A stretch of DNA of 64,000 nt from Pseudomonadota bacterium (GTDB lineage Bacteria; Pseudomonadota; Alphaproteobacteria; Rhodobacterales; Rhodobacteraceae): contig JAFEFU010000018.1 in NCBI GenBank assembly GCA_018240425.1, positions 1-64,000 on the forward strand, in the 5' to 3' direction. Shown here one piece after another: positions 26,322-36,143 of the stretch (position 1 is the stretch's first letter; each line of letters starts with the position of its first letter). Below the pieces are notes generated by a model, which saw only the letters and a program-made list of their open reading frames with translations, searched no databases and was not told where the DNA came from. A program made the position numbers and the translations under genes.

Positions 26322-26347
26322 CCCCGGCCCGGGCGGCCGGGGTTTTC
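26322..26347 (+). terminator. Intrinsic terminator after the VPLPA-CTERM gene
   Basis: Arms ccccggcc and ggccgggg with a 5-base loop, followed by tttt, 23 bases after the stop. Confidence 0.8.
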
Positions 26348-26682
26348 CTTTGCCCCGGGGGCTTCGGGAATCGCCCTTCGCCCTGCCAGGGGACGGGGGG
26401 GGCGATGCCCCCCGCAAAGGGCGGCATTCCGGCAACAATCGCGCAAAGATGGGGGGAATTCCGCGCCGAAATAGCCATTTCGGCGGGGGGCCGGTTTGAC
26501 ATAATTCCGCCATAGTCTAGGGTCGCAGACGGTGGGGATGGTAACTTTTGATGTGCGGACGGGTGCCTTTCGAACATTCCTTTGCGGCGATCCCGATGCC
26601 CGGTTTGGCGGGCTTCGGAGGAACCGGATCTCATTTGAGCCAGACGCGGCCCACCGGTCGTTCCCAATTACGGGTGCAATAG
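26348..26682. promoter_or_regulatory. Gene-free leader of the exopolysaccharide operon
   Basis: No convincing gene is seen in this stretch. It holds a G/C-rich hairpin (26397-26413) and a TTGACA at 26496-26501, with a weak -10-like TAGGGT 16 bases downstream. The sequence ataattccgccatagtct at 26501-26518 resembles ttaatcctgccacagtcc at 25582-25599 in front of the VPLPA-CTERM gene. The long leader before the ATG at 26683 is unexplained. Confidence 0.35.
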
Positions 26683-27729
26683 ATGCGTGACGATTTCCTC
26701 ACCTTCACGGGGTCTTCCCCGGCCTTCGGCACCGCCGACGCGCCGCCAGCCATCAAGACGGTGCTGGTCACCGGGGGCGCGGGGTTTCTCGGCTCTCACC
26801 TGACCGACCGGCTGCTGGAGCAGGGCCATCGGGTGATCTGCCTCGACGACCTGTCGACCGGACGCCTGGCCAATGTCGCCCACCACGGGGATAACCTGCG
26901 CTTTACCATGATGCGCCAGGATGTCTGCGATCCCATCCGCATCGCGGGGGCGGTGGACGAGATCTACAACCTCGCCTGTCCGGCCTCGCCGCCGAAATAC
27001 CAGCTGGACCCGGTGCAGACATTCAGAACCTCGGTGATCGGCGCGATGAACGTGCTGGAACTGGCACGCCAGAAGGGCGCGCGCGTGTTCCAGGCCTCGA
27101 CCTCGGAGGTCTATGGCGACCCGGAAATCACGCCCCAGCCCGAAGGCTATCGCGGCGCGGTCAACACCTTTGGCCCGCGCGCCTGCTATGACGAGGGCAA
27201 GCGGGCGGCCGAGACCCTGTTTCACGACTATCACCACCAGCACGGCGTCGATGTCCGCCTCGTGCGCATCTTCAACACCTATGGCCCGAGGATGAGCGCG
27301 GACGACGGGCGCGTGGTGTCGAACTTCGTGGTTCAGGCGCTGAGCGGGCGCGACATCACGCTGAACGGCGACGGCAGCCAGACCCGGTCCTTCTGCTATG
27401 TCGACGACCTGATCGAGGGGTTCGTGCGGCTGATGGCCTCGGACTGCCACGGGCCGGTGAACCTTGGCAATCCCGGCGAGTTCACGATGACCGATCTGGC
27501 GCGGATGGTGCTGGACAAGACCGGATCGCGCTCGCGCATCGTGCGCCGCCCGCTGCCCAAGGACGATCCGCGCCAGCGCCGGCCCGACATTTCCCGCGCA
27601 GGGCGCGAACTGGGCTGGGCGCCGCTGATCGGGCTGAGCGAGGGTCTGGACCGCACCATCACCCATTTCGCCGCCGAGCTGGGCCTGCCGCCCGCCAGGC
27701 GCGCCGCCGAACAGGAGGCCCTGTCTTGA
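26683..27729 (+). CDS. UDP-glucuronic acid decarboxylase (UDP-xylose synthase)
   Basis: A 348-residue short-chain dehydrogenase/reductase sugar-nucleotide enzyme. The NAD site [15 protein letters not shown], the [16 protein letters not shown] segment and the active-site YDEGKR (YxxxK), with FNTYGPRM later, are typical of UXS enzymes that convert UDP-glucuronate to UDP-xylose. About 24 extra residues precede the Rossmann motif. Its stop overlaps the start of the next epimerase gene (27726-27729). It should supply a pentose donor for the glycosyltransferase downstream. Confidence 0.88.
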   Translation: MRDDFLTFTGSSPAFGTADAPPAIKTVLVTGGAGFLGSHLTDRLLEQGHRVICLDDLSTGRLANVAHHGDNLRFTMMRQDVCDPIRIAGAVDEIYNLACPASPPKYQLDPVQTFRTSVIGAMNVLELARQKGARVFQASTSEVYGDPEITPQPEGYRGAVNTFGPRACYDEGKRAAETLFHDYHHQHGVDVRLVRIFNTYGPRMSADDGRVVSNFVVQALSGRDITLNGDGSQTRSFCYVDDLIEGFVRLMASDCHGPVNLGNPGEFTMTDLARMVLDKTGSRSRIVRRPLPKDDPRQRRPDISRAGRELGWAPLIGLSEGLDRTITHFAAELGLPPARRAAEQEALS

Positions 27730-28730
27730 GCGATCTTTCCCGTGCCCGCGTCCTGGTGACCGGCGGCGCCGGCTTCATCGGCGCGCATGCCTGCAAGGCG
27801 GTGGCCGAGGCCGGCGGCCTTCCGGTTGCCTACGACAACCTGACGACCGGCCATGCCGATGCAGTGATGTGGGGGCCCCTGGTGCGCGGCGACGTGCGCG
27901 ACCGCGACTTGCTGGCCGCGGCCTTGCAGCAGTTCCGCATCGACGCGATCCTGCATTTCGCCGCCTCGGCCTATGTCGGGGAATCGGTGACGAACCCCGC
28001 GCTCTATTTCGACAACAACGTGGGCGGCATGATCGCCCTTCTCGATGCCGCCCGCGATGCAGGGGTGGACCGGATCGTCCTTTCGTCAAGCTGCGCCACC
28101 TACGGCATACCCGAGAGCCTGCCCATCCGCGAGGCGACGCCGCAGCGGCCGATCAATCCCTATGGCCGCACCAAGCTGATCTGCGAGGAGATGCTGCGAG
28201 ACTATGGCGCGGCCTACGGGCTCCGCCATGTCGCGCTGCGCTATTTCAACGCGGCCGGTGCCGACCCCGGCGGCCGGCTGGGCGAACGGCACGAGCCCGA
28301 GACCCACCTGATCCCGCTGGCCCTGCGCGCGGCGGCGGGCGGCGTGCCGCTCCAGGTCTTCGGCCATGACTATCCGACCCCCGACGGAACCTGCGTGCGC
28401 GACTATGTGCATGTGGCCGATCTGGCGCGGGCACATGTGCTGGCACTTGGCCATCTGGCCGGCGGGGGCGAAAGCGTGGCCTTGAACCTCGGGACCGGAC
28501 GCGGGCTGTCGGTCCTCGAGATCGCCGCTGCGATCGAGCGGGTGACGGGCCGGACCGTGCCCATGCGCCTCGCGCCGCGCCGGGCGGGCGATCCGCCGGT
28601 GCTGGCCGCCGACCCCTCGCGCGCTGCCGAGGTTCTGGGGTTCCGCGCCGAACTGTCGGACATCGACACGATCGTCGCCCATGCGGCGCCCTGGTTCGGC
28701 CTTGGCGTCCGCGTGGCCAGGGTGGCCTGA
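27726..28730 (+). CDS. galE: UDP-glucose 4-epimerase
   Basis: A 334-residue extended SDR enzyme that interconverts UDP-glucose and UDP-galactose, or pentose equivalents. The NAD motif [13 protein letters not shown], the catalytic SSSCATYG and YGRTK (YxxxK), and the C-terminal [14 protein letters not shown] are present. The start codon is TTG at 27726, overlapping the preceding stop, which indicates coupling. With UXS next to it, an alternative role as a UDP-xylose 4-epimerase (giving UDP-arabinose) is plausible. Confidence 0.87.
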   Translation: MSDLSRARVLVTGGAGFIGAHACKAVAEAGGLPVAYDNLTTGHADAVMWGPLVRGDVRDRDLLAAALQQFRIDAILHFAASAYVGESVTNPALYFDNNVGGMIALLDAARDAGVDRIVLSSSCATYGIPESLPIREATPQRPINPYGRTKLICEEMLRDYGAAYGLRHVALRYFNAAGADPGGRLGERHEPETHLIPLALRAAAGGVPLQVFGHDYPTPDGTCVRDYVHVADLARAHVLALGHLAGGGESVALNLGTGRGLSVLEIAAAIERVTGRTVPMRLAPRRAGDPPVLAADPSRAAEVLGFRAELSDIDTIVAHAAPWFGLGVRVARVA

Positions 28731-28733
28731 GCG

Positions 28734-30524
28734 GTGGCCAAGCGCAGGCCATATCTCGCCCCCCTCCTGTCGGGGCGCGCGCGGCACAAGTACCTTGTCG
28801 CCGCCGTTGCCTGGGTTCTGGCCGCGCTGTTCTTCTGGTCCTGGTGGCTTCAGCCCGCCCACAACATCGGCACGGGGCGCTTTGCGCTGGCCACCGCCTG
28901 CCTTGGCTGGATCTTCTTTCTCCAGGCCTATTTCCTCGTCGTCTTCCTGAACGGCCGGCGCTCGGTCGCGCCCGATCCGCTGCCCGCCCGCTGGCGCGTG
29001 GCGATGGTGGTGACCAAGACGCCGGGCGAGCCCCTGGCCCTGCTGAAGAAGACGCTGGCCGCGATGCTGGCGCAGGACTATCCGCACGACACCTGGCTGG
29101 CAGACGAGGATCCTTCGCCCGAGACCGCGCGCTGGTGCGCCGAGAACGGGGTGCGCATCTCGAGCCGCAAGGGCGTCGCCGACTATCACCGCGCCGAATG
29201 GCCGCGCCGGACCCGGTGCAAGGAAGGCAACCTGGCTTATTTCTACGATCACTTCGGCTATGACGCCTATGACATCGTGGCCCAGCTTGACGCCGACCAT
29301 GTCCCCCAGCCCGGCTACCTGCGCGAGATCCTGCGCCCCTTCGCCGATCCGGCGGTGGGCTATGTCAGCGCGCCCTCGATCTGCAACGCCAATGCCGGCG
29401 AAAGCTGGGCGGCGCGCACCCGGCTGGACAGCGAGGCCGCCTTTCACGGCGCGCTGCAATGCGGCTATTCGCAGCTTTTCACCTCGATCTGCATCGGCTC
29501 GCACTATGCGGTGCGCACCGCCGCCCTGCGCGCGGTCGGCGGACTGGGGCCCGAGCTGGCCGAGGATCACTCGACCTCGATGGTGCTGGCCGCAGGGGGC
29601 TGGCGCGGGGTGCATGCGATCGACGCCATCGCCTATGGCGACGGGCCGGCCAGCCTGGCCGACCTGGCGACCCAGGAATTCCAGTGGTCGCGCAGCCTTG
29701 TGACGCTGCTTTTTTCGCACACCGCGCGCTATCTGCCGCGCCTTCCCTGGAACCTCAGGTTCGTCTTCCTGCTTGGCCAGTCCTGGTACATGTTCTTCGC
29801 GGCCTTCATGCTCTACATGTATCTGTCGCCGATCTATGCGCTGGCCGCCGACACCCGCCTGGCCGATGTCAGCTATCCGGCCTTTGTCGGCCACGGCCTG
29901 CCGGTGACGGCGGTGCTGGTCTGGATCGCCCTCGCCATCCGCCGCGACGGGCTGTTCCGGCCCTTCCGCGGCAAGGTCTTCGGCCTCGAGAAGGCGCTGT
30001 TCGTGTTCCTGCAATGGCCCTGGGTGCTGTGGGGCTGCCTGATGGCGCTGCGCGACCGGCTGACCGGCCGCTTCGTCGATTTCCGCGTGACGCCCAAGGG
30101 CGAGGCCGCCACCCGCCGGCTGCCCACCAAGGTCGTCGCGGTCTATGTGGCGCTGGCGGTGGGCGCGATCCTGCCGGTGATCCTGATCGGCGATGCCGAC
30201 GATGCGCGCGGCTTCTACGTCCTGTCGGGGATCAACGCGCTGATCTATACCGGGATCGCCACCTCGATCGTCCTGCGCCACCTGCACGACCGGCTGCCCG
30301 ACCTGCGCGCCAGCTGGCGCACGGCGCTGGTGCAGGCGACATCGGTCGCGGCGCTCTGCGTGCTGATGGTGTCGGCAGTCGTGGCGCGCGGCATGGAAAG
30401 CGTCTATGCACTGAGCCTGGGGATGGACCCTTTCCGCATCGCCAGCGCGCAATATGCGGTGTCGGGCGCGGGCTTGAACGGACATCTGCGGGTGCACTAC
30501 AGGTTTGATCCGGGCTGGAACTGA
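28734..30524 (+). CDS. Membrane family-2 glycosyltransferase, cellulose-synthase-like
   Basis: A 596-residue membrane glycosyltransferase with a GTG start. Two membrane spans (about residues 20-39 and 50-72) precede a cytoplasmic GT2 domain, and at least six spans follow. The first acidic site is ADED (123-126) and the second is DADH (186-189). The expected TED and QxxRW motifs of processive synthases appear as AED (276-278) and QEFQW (314-318). It therefore belongs to the BcsA-like superfamily but with altered acceptor motifs. It lies 3 bases after the epimerase and is followed by a GH26-like hydrolase, as a cellulose synthase is often paired with a cellulase. The polymer is unknown. Confidence 0.85.
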   Translation: MAKRRPYLAPLLSGRARHKYLVAAVAWVLAALFFWSWWLQPAHNIGTGRFALATACLGWIFFLQAYFLVVFLNGRRSVAPDPLPARWRVAMVVTKTPGEPLALLKKTLAAMLAQDYPHDTWLADEDPSPETARWCAENGVRISSRKGVADYHRAEWPRRTRCKEGNLAYFYDHFGYDAYDIVAQLDADHVPQPGYLREILRPFADPAVGYVSAPSICNANAGESWAARTRLDSEAAFHGALQCGYSQLFTSICIGSHYAVRTAALRAVGGLGPELAEDHSTSMVLAAGGWRGVHAIDAIAYGDGPASLADLATQEFQWSRSLVTLLFSHTARYLPRLPWNLRFVFLLGQSWYMFFAAFMLYMYLSPIYALAADTRLADVSYPAFVGHGLPVTAVLVWIALAIRRDGLFRPFRGKVFGLEKALFVFLQWPWVLWGCLMALRDRLTGRFVDFRVTPKGEAATRRLPTKVVAVYVALAVGAILPVILIGDADDARGFYVLSGINALIYTGIATSIVLRHLHDRLPDLRASWRTALVQATSVAALCVLMVSAVVARGMESVYALSLGMDPFRIASAQYAVSGAGLNGHLRVHYRFDPGWN

Positions 30525-30565
30525 CGGGCGTGACCCGCGGCCGGACCGATGATGGAGGAAACGAG

Positions 30566-31459
30566 ATGACAAGTGGCAGGATGAAGGGGCTGGTCTTGGG
30601 GGTGCTGATGGCTCTGGCGGCGGCATCGGGGGCAGTGGCCGAGCCTTCGCCGCCGGGTGACGTGCCGTTCGGGGCCTATGACCCCGGCGGGGACTTCGCC
30701 GACGACAAGGTGCCGGTGATCGAACATCTGTTCCTTCCCTGGGAGGACGTCTATCTGCCCTCGCTGAACGAGGCCGACGCCTATGCGCTGGCGCGCCACC
30801 GCGCGCTGCTGGTCACGCTCGAGCCCTGGACCTGGTCGCGAAGCGAACGCAACACCCCCCAGCACCTTCGCGCGGGCATCGCGTCGGGCGCCTATGATGC
30901 CAACATGGACAGCATCTGCCGGGTGATGGGCCAGCTGAAAAGCCCGGTGACCCTGCGATGGGGCCACGAGATGGAGGACAAGTCCGGCCAGTTCATCTGG
31001 GCCGGCTGGAAGCCCGCGGACTATATCGCCGCCTACCGGCGGATGATCACCATCTGCCGCAAGGCCGCGCCCAACATCCGCGTGATGTGGTCGCCCCTCG
31101 GCGATGCGGGGATGGAGGCCTACTATCCCGGCAACGATTATGTGGACATCGTCGGCATCTCGGTCTTCGGGCTTCAGGCCTATGACCGGGCCAAGTTCGG
31201 CCACGACCGCAGCTATCTCGAGATCTTCGGCCCGAAATATGCCCGCGCCGCGCAGTTCGGCAAGCCGGTGGTCGTCGCCGAACTGGGCTATTCGGGCGAT
31301 CAGGCCTATGTGGACAGCTGGAACAATTCGGTCCGCGTGACGCGGGCGGCCTATCCCAACCTGGTCGGCGTCGTCTATTTCGACCAGCGCGAAGTCTATC
31401 CCTGGCCCGAGAATTTCGGCCTGCCGGACTGGCGGCTGGCCAACCGCGTCATCAAGTAG
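30566..31459 (+). CDS. Secreted GH26-like glycoside hydrolase
   Basis: About 297 residues. A signal peptide is present (GLVLGVLMALAAASGAVAEP). The mature protein has a (beta/alpha)8 pattern with RWGHEMEDKSGQF, where Glu after His fits the GH26 acid/base, and VVVAELGYSG, where Glu fits the nucleophile. The start at 30566 has GGAGG upstream. GH26 members are mostly beta-mannanases, but the substrate here is probably the polymer made by the adjacent glycosyltransferase, with trimming or length control as the role. Confidence 0.78.
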   Translation: MTSGRMKGLVLGVLMALAAASGAVAEPSPPGDVPFGAYDPGGDFADDKVPVIEHLFLPWEDVYLPSLNEADAYALARHRALLVTLEPWTWSRSERNTPQHLRAGIASGAYDANMDSICRVMGQLKSPVTLRWGHEMEDKSGQFIWAGWKPADYIAAYRRMITICRKAAPNIRVMWSPLGDAGMEAYYPGNDYVDIVGISVFGLQAYDRAKFGHDRSYLEIFGPKYARAAQFGKPVVVAELGYSGDQAYVDSWNNSVRVTRAAYPNLVGVVYFDQREVYPWPENFGLPDWRLANRVIK

Positions 31460-31485
31460 GGACGCGGCGCAGGACAGACCCTCGG

Positions 31486-31515
31486 GGGGGGCGGCGGTGC
31501 CGCCCCCCTTCGTTT
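31486..31515 (+). terminator. GC-rich terminator after the exopolysaccharide operon
   Basis: Ten-base arms ggggggcggc and gccgcccccc with a 3-base loop are followed by a weak T-tract (ttcgttt). The remaining bases up to 31761 hold no convincing gene. They include ctgccacaatatt at 31586-31598, similar to the motif ahead of the VPLPA-CTERM gene. Confidence 0.6.
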
Positions 31516-31761
31516 GCCGGGGGCCGCTTCCCCGCCGTCTCGCCCGCCCCGCGGCTGCCGGCAATTTGAATCGAGGCCGCGGAGACTGCCACAATATTAA
31601 CAAACTCGCCCGGTCAAACCCCGGTTCCGGGCCATAGTTTCGGCGCAAATCGCCCATAGCGTGAGTCTCAGCTGTCCTTGCCCCCAGGGTCCGCGCCGCG
31701 CCGGTTCTGCCTTCGGCAAGGTGCGCATGCCATGCGGGGCATCTGCCTGAGAGGTTACATC

Positions 31762-32070
31762 GTGGTGACGTGCGATCGCTTGCCGGGCCGCAAGGTCCTG
31801 GCCGCTGCCCTTCTGTCGCTTGCCCTCGTGCCGGCCGCCGCGCTTGCCGGCCCGGCCAGCCCGCGCGCCGGCGCCGTCGTCCGCCTTCCGGGCGGCGTGG
31901 TCTTCAACTGGCTGGCGCCGAAGAAGGTGCGCAGCGGCCAGATCCAGAACCCCGAGCTGACCAGCGCCCAGGACGCGGCCCCGGCGGTCCAGAGCCGCTA
32001 TTTCGGGCATGGCTCCTACATCTGCTCGCCCGCGGGCTTCGGGATGAAGTCGCGCTGCTTCGCGCGCTGA
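31762..32070 (+). CDS. Small secreted protein, Cys pair at C-terminus
   Basis: About 102 residues from a GTG start at 31762 preceded by GAGAGG; an ATG at 31732 would add ten residues. A signal peptide is visible (VLAAALLSLALVPAAALAGP). The mature part is short and ends in YICSPAGFGMKSRCFAR, where two cysteines may form a disulfide. I recall similar tails in hypothetical proteins of this family of bacteria, but no function is known. It follows the exopolysaccharide operon after a terminator. Confidence 0.6.
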   Translation: MVTCDRLPGRKVLAAALLSLALVPAAALAGPASPRAGAVVRLPGGVVFNWLAPKKVRSGQIQNPELTSAQDAAPAVQSRYFGHGSYICSPAGFGMKSRCFAR

Positions 32071-32100
32071 TCCCCCTCAGGCGCGCTCTCGGGGGCGCTC

Positions 32101-32520
32101 TCAGGGGCGCTGGATCGACCTGAGATAGCCGGCCAGCGCCAGAAGGTTCGACGGCACCGGGACCGGCGTGCCGTCGCCGGTGTCCACCATGACCTCGGGC
32201 GAGGCGGCGATGACCGCGCCCATCTCCGGCATGACCGAACCGTGATCATTGCGCCGGGTATAGCCGTCGATCACCGACATGACGCGCGCGAGCGGGAATG
32301 TCCCGCCGCGCCGCGCCGCGATCCGGGTGAGATCGGCGGGCTTCTTCGCCAGGCTTGCCGCCGCCGGTCCGTCGCCGCGCCCCGCGTCCCCGTGGCAGCT
32401 GGCACAGTAGTCGGCATAAAGCGCCTGCCCGCGCGTCGCCGGCGGGGTCGTGCAGGCCGCCGCCAGCAGGGCCAACGCGGCCCCGGCAAGGCCGGCGAAA
32501 CGGGTCAGGGTCGGGGACAT
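32101..32520 (-). CDS. c-type cytochrome lipoprotein
   Basis: A 139-residue class I cytochrome c. The N-terminus carries a lipoprotein signal (lipobox LAAAC). The haem motif CASCH follows, and a Met in SVMPEMG is the likely distal ligand. The start at 32520 has AGGAG 9 bases upstream. No oxidase or dehydrogenase gene is next to it; it converges with the small secreted protein and precedes lolD on the other side. It is probably a membrane-anchored electron carrier with an unknown partner. Confidence 0.85.
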   Translation of the reverse strand: MSPTLTRFAGLAGAALALLAAACTTPPATRGQALYADYCASCHGDAGRGDGPAAASLAKKPADLTRIAARRGGTFPLARVMSVIDGYTRRNDHGSVMPEMGAVIAASPEVMVDTGDGTPVPVPSNLLALAGYLRSIQRP

Positions 32521-32586
32521 GGGCACGCTCCTTGGCTGCGGCGGGCCCAGCAAAGCCCGCGCGGATGCCTGCGTCCTTGATCTGGG

Positions 32587-33267
32587 TCAGCCCGCGACCC
32601 GCCCGGCGCCCAGCCGGATCACCCGGTCCATGCGCGCGGCCAGGTCGGCATTGTGGGTGGCGATCAGCGCCGCCATGCCGGTCTCGCGCACCACCTCCAT
32701 CAGAAGGGCAAAGACCTGTTCGGCGGTGGCGCCGTCAAGGTTGCCGGTCGGCTCGTCGGCGAGAAGCAGCCGCGGGCCGTTGGCCAGCGCCCGGCAGAAG
32801 GCCACGCGCTGCTGCTGGCCGCCCGAGAGTTCGGCCGGACGGTGGGCCAGCCGGTCGCCGAGGCCGAGCCTGTCGAGCAGGCCGCGCGCCCTCGTTTCGG
32901 CAGCGCCGCGGGGGATGCCGTTGGCAAGCTGCGGCAGAAGCACGTTCTCGAGCGCCGAAAACTCGGCCAAGAGGTGATGGAACTGATAGACAAACCCCAC
33001 CTCGGCCCGCCTCACCGCGGTGCGGATCGCGTCGGGTTGGCCGCCAAGCGCGCGCCCGGCAATGCGCACCTCGCCCGCGTCGGGCCGGTCGAGAAGCCCA
33101 GCGATGTGCAGAAGCGTCGATTTCCCCGCCCCCGAGGGCGCGACCAGCGCCGCCACCTCGCCCGGCGCCAGGGCCAGGTCCAGCCCGTCCAGCACGGTGA
33201 TCTCGCCCGCGCCGCCCGCGCCAAAGCGCTTGACGATGCCCGACAGCGCCAGGACCGGCTCACTCAT
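32587..33267 (-). CDS. lolD: Lipoprotein-releasing ABC transporter ATPase
   Basis: A 226-residue ABC ATPase. Walker A is APSGAGKST, the signature is [10 protein letters not shown] and Walker B is [12 protein letters not shown]. The Q-loop region [15 protein letters not shown] is typical of LolD/MacB-type ATPases. It drives release of outer-membrane lipoproteins from the inner membrane. It overlaps its permease partner gene by eight bases. Confidence 0.93.
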   Translation of the reverse strand: MSEPVLALSGIVKRFGAGGAGEITVLDGLDLALAPGEVAALVAPSGAGKSTLLHIAGLLDRPDAGEVRIAGRALGGQPDAIRTAVRRAEVGFVYQFHHLLAEFSALENVLLPQLANGIPRGAAETRARGLLDRLGLGDRLAHRPAELSGGQQQRVAFCRALANGPRLLLADEPTGNLDGATAEQVFALLMEVVRETGMAALIATHNADLAARMDRVIRLGAGRVAG

Positions 33268-34564
33268 AGCGCAGGGCCTCGACCGGGTTCATCCGCGCCG
33301 CCCGGCGCGCGGGAAGGATGGTGACGATGAAGGACAGGACCAGAGCCAGCGCCGCCGCCTTGCTTACGTCCCAGGGCTGAAGCCGCGCCGGCAGCCGGTA
33401 GATGCCGCGGATCGAGGGGTCCCAGGCGCCGCCCCCGGTCAGCCAGTTGATCGAGGCCATGATCGGGTCGATGTTCCAGGCGATCAGGCAGCCGAGGATC
33501 ACCCCGCAGACGGTGCCGATGACGCCGGTGAAGGCCCCGCAGAGAAAGAAGATGCGCAGGATCGAGCCCTGGCTCAGCCCCATCGTGCGCAGGATGCCGA
33601 TGTCGCGGCCCTTGTTCTTGACCAGCATGACAAGGCCGGAGGTGATGTTCATGGTCGCGATCAGGACGATCAGCGACAGGATCACGAACATCACGTCATC
33701 CTCGATCGAGAGCGCGTTGAGGTAGGAGCCCGAGGCGTCCTTCCAGGTCCAGAGATAGTGCCCCTCGCCCGCCGCGGCCAGGATCGCCGGCTCGACCCCG
33801 GCCAGATCCTCGGGGTTCTTCAGGAAGACCGCGATCTCGTCGGCGACGCCCTCGCGGTTGAAATAGCTCTGCGCCTCGGCAAACGGCATGTAGATGCGTG
33901 CGTCGTCGATATCGGCGCGCCCGGCGGAAAAGATGTAGACGACACGGTAGGCATTCACGCGCGGGCTGGTCCCGAAGGCGGTCTTGGCCCCGTTGGGGCT
34001 GATGAGCCGCACCTCGTCACCCGGGACGACGCCGAGGGTGCGGGCGATCCCGGCGCCTATGGCGATGCCGCCGCCGGCCGAGACGGGCTTGCCGAAGTCG
34101 TCAATGTTGCCAAGCGCCTTCGGCGCATCGCGGAAGGTGGGCAGCGCCTTCAGTTCCGAGACGGGCACGCCATAGACCTCCGCCACGTTCGAGCGGTCGC
34201 CATAGGTCAGCATCCCGAAGCCCGAGATCTTCGGGCTGGCGCGCAGGACCCCTGGCAGGGCGGCGATGCGGGCGGCCAGCGCGTCATAGCCGGCGATCGT
34301 CGCGGTCTCGCCGCCGTCGGGACTGGGGTGGAACTCGCTGAAGACCGTCACATGGGCATTGGCGCCGAGGATGGTGCGCACCAGCTCGTCACGAAAGCCG
34401 GCGCGCACCGCAAGCGTCGCCACCAGAGCCATGACGCCAAGGGTGATGCCGACGAGGCTGATCCAGGTCATCACCGACACGCCGCCCTCGGCCCGCCGCG
34501 CCCGCAGATAGCGCCAGGCGATCAGGAACTCGAAAGGGGCAAAAGGTCTCGTGCTACCTGCCAT
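33260..34564 (-). CDS. Lipoprotein-releasing ABC transporter permease (LolC/E family)
   Basis: A 434-residue permease with one N-terminal span ([20 protein letters not shown]), a large periplasmic domain and three C-terminal spans, the LolC/LolE layout. Only one such gene is next to lolD, matching the single LolC/E-type permease (called LolF in some bacteria) that would form a homodimer. The start MAGSTRPF at 34564 is preceded by GGAAAG. It delivers mature lipoproteins to LolA. Confidence 0.9.
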   Translation of the reverse strand: MAGSTRPFAPFEFLIAWRYLRARRAEGGVSVMTWISLVGITLGVMALVATLAVRAGFRDELVRTILGANAHVTVFSEFHPSPDGGETATIAGYDALAARIAALPGVLRASPKISGFGMLTYGDRSNVAEVYGVPVSELKALPTFRDAPKALGNIDDFGKPVSAGGGIAIGAGIARTLGVVPGDEVRLISPNGAKTAFGTSPRVNAYRVVYIFSAGRADIDDARIYMPFAEAQSYFNREGVADEIAVFLKNPEDLAGVEPAILAAAGEGHYLWTWKDASGSYLNALSIEDDVMFVILSLIVLIATMNITSGLVMLVKNKGRDIGILRTMGLSQGSILRIFFLCGAFTGVIGTVCGVILGCLIAWNIDPIMASINWLTGGGAWDPSIRGIYRLPARLQPWDVSKAAALALVLSFIVTILPARRAARMNPVEALRYE

Positions 34565-34653
34565 CAGCTTTCCGGCGCGAAAGGCGCGCCCCTTCCTTTC
34601 ATTGTGGCGCAAATATCCCGTGGGCGCGGGGGCTGGCCCCCGCCCCTGCCGCC

Positions 34654-35991
34654 CTAGCGCCCGGCGTAGATCTGCGCGATCCGGTCGACGGCGGCGGCGG
34701 CGGTCATCTCCTCGCTCTCGCCGGTGCGGCGCGAGGTCAGTTCCACCTTGCCATTGGCCAGCCCGCGCGGCCCGACGGTGATGCGCCAGGGCAGGCCGAT
34801 CAGGTCCATCGTCGCGAACTTGGCGCCCGCCCGCTCGTCGCGGTCGTCGTAAAGCGCCTCGAGCCCTTTCGCGGCCAGCGCCTTGTAGAGACCGTCGCAG
34901 GCCGCGTCGGTTGCCGCGTCGCCCTGCTTGAGGTTGACGATCCCGACCGGGAAGGGGGTCACGCCCTCGGGCCAGATGATGCCGCGGTCGTCATGGCTGG
35001 CCTCGATGATCGCGCCCAGAAGGCGGCTGACGCCGATGCCGTGGCTGCCCATCTCGACCGGGACGCGGCTTCCGTCGGCGGTGACGACCGTGGCACCCAT
35101 CGCCTCGGAATATTTGGTGCCGAAATAGAAGATCTGGCCGACCTCGATCCCGCGCCCGACCTTGCGGCGGGCCTCGGGGATCTGGTCGAAGAGGCTCGCG
35201 TCGTGGGTCTCGTCGGTGCGGGCGTAAAGGGTGGTGAACTCCTTGCAGATGCCCGCGACCTCGGCGCGGTTGTCATAGTCCACCGCTCGGTTGCCGAGTT
35301 TCAGGTCGGTCACCGCGCTGTCGTAGAAGACTTCGGACTCGCCCGTCGCGGCCAGCACCAGGAACTCGTGGGTATTGTCGCCGCCGATCGGACCCGAGGC
35401 GGCGCGCATCGGGATGGCGGTCAGGCCCATGCGCTCGTAGGTGCGCAGGTAGCTGACCATGTGGCGGTTGTAGGCATGAAGCGCCGCCGCCCGGTCCACG
35501 TCGAAATTGTAGCCGTCCTTCATCAGGAACTCGCGGCCGCGCATGACGCCGAAGCGCGGGCGCATCTCGTCGCGGAACTTCCACTGGATGTGATAGAGCG
35601 TCAGCGGCAGGTCCTTGTAACTGCCGACATGGGCGCGGAAGATGTCGGTGATCATCTCCTCGTTCGTGGGCCCATAGAGCATGTCGCGCTCGTGCCGGTC
35701 GCGGATGCGCAGCATCTCTTGGCCGTAGTCGTCATAGCGCCCGCTTTCGCGCCAGAGGTCGGCGGGCTGGAGGGTCGGCATCAGCATCGGGATATGGCCG
35801 GCGCGCATCTGTTCCTGATGGACGATCTCCTCGACCCGCTTCAGCACCCGGAAGCCGAGCGGCAGCCAGGAATAGATGCCCGCCGCCTGCTGGCGGATCA
35901 TGCCGGCGCGCAGCATGTAGCGGTGCGACACGATCTGCGCGTCGGCGGGGTTTTCCTTGAGGACGGGAAGGAAATAGCGGGTCAGGCGCAT
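34654..35991 (-). CDS. proS: Prolyl-tRNA synthetase, short alphaproteobacterial form
   Basis: A 445-residue class II synthetase that charges tRNA-Pro. Motif 2 [14 protein letters not shown] and motif 3 [16 protein letters not shown] are present, and the start MRLTRYFLP is the family's usual N-terminus. The insertion editing domain found in the ~570-residue bacterial enzymes is missing, as is common in alphaproteobacteria. Editing of Ala-tRNA-Pro would need a separate protein, not seen here. Confidence 0.95.
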   Translation of the reverse strand: MRLTRYFLPVLKENPADAQIVSHRYMLRAGMIRQQAAGIYSWLPLGFRVLKRVEEIVHQEQMRAGHIPMLMPTLQPADLWRESGRYDDYGQEMLRIRDRHERDMLYGPTNEEMITDIFRAHVGSYKDLPLTLYHIQWKFRDEMRPRFGVMRGREFLMKDGYNFDVDRAAALHAYNRHMVSYLRTYERMGLTAIPMRAASGPIGGDNTHEFLVLAATGESEVFYDSAVTDLKLGNRAVDYDNRAEVAGICKEFTTLYARTDETHDASLFDQIPEARRKVGRGIEVGQIFYFGTKYSEAMGATVVTADGSRVPVEMGSHGIGVSRLLGAIIEASHDDRGIIWPEGVTPFPVGIVNLKQGDAATDAACDGLYKALAAKGLEALYDDRDERAGAKFATMDLIGLPWRITVGPRGLANGKVELTSRRTGESEEMTAAAAVDRIAQIYAGR

Positions 35992-36143
35992 GGCGGACGC
36001 TTCTCTGTCTGTCACTGTCGCCCGAGGGCTTATGCGAAAGGCCAACGCGAGGCAAGGGAGCCGCCCTGCCGGTCCAGTCGGCCCGGACTTGTGCACAGGG
36101 GGCCTCAGGGCTTAGATCGGGGGCGAACAGCGGAGAGTGGCCC

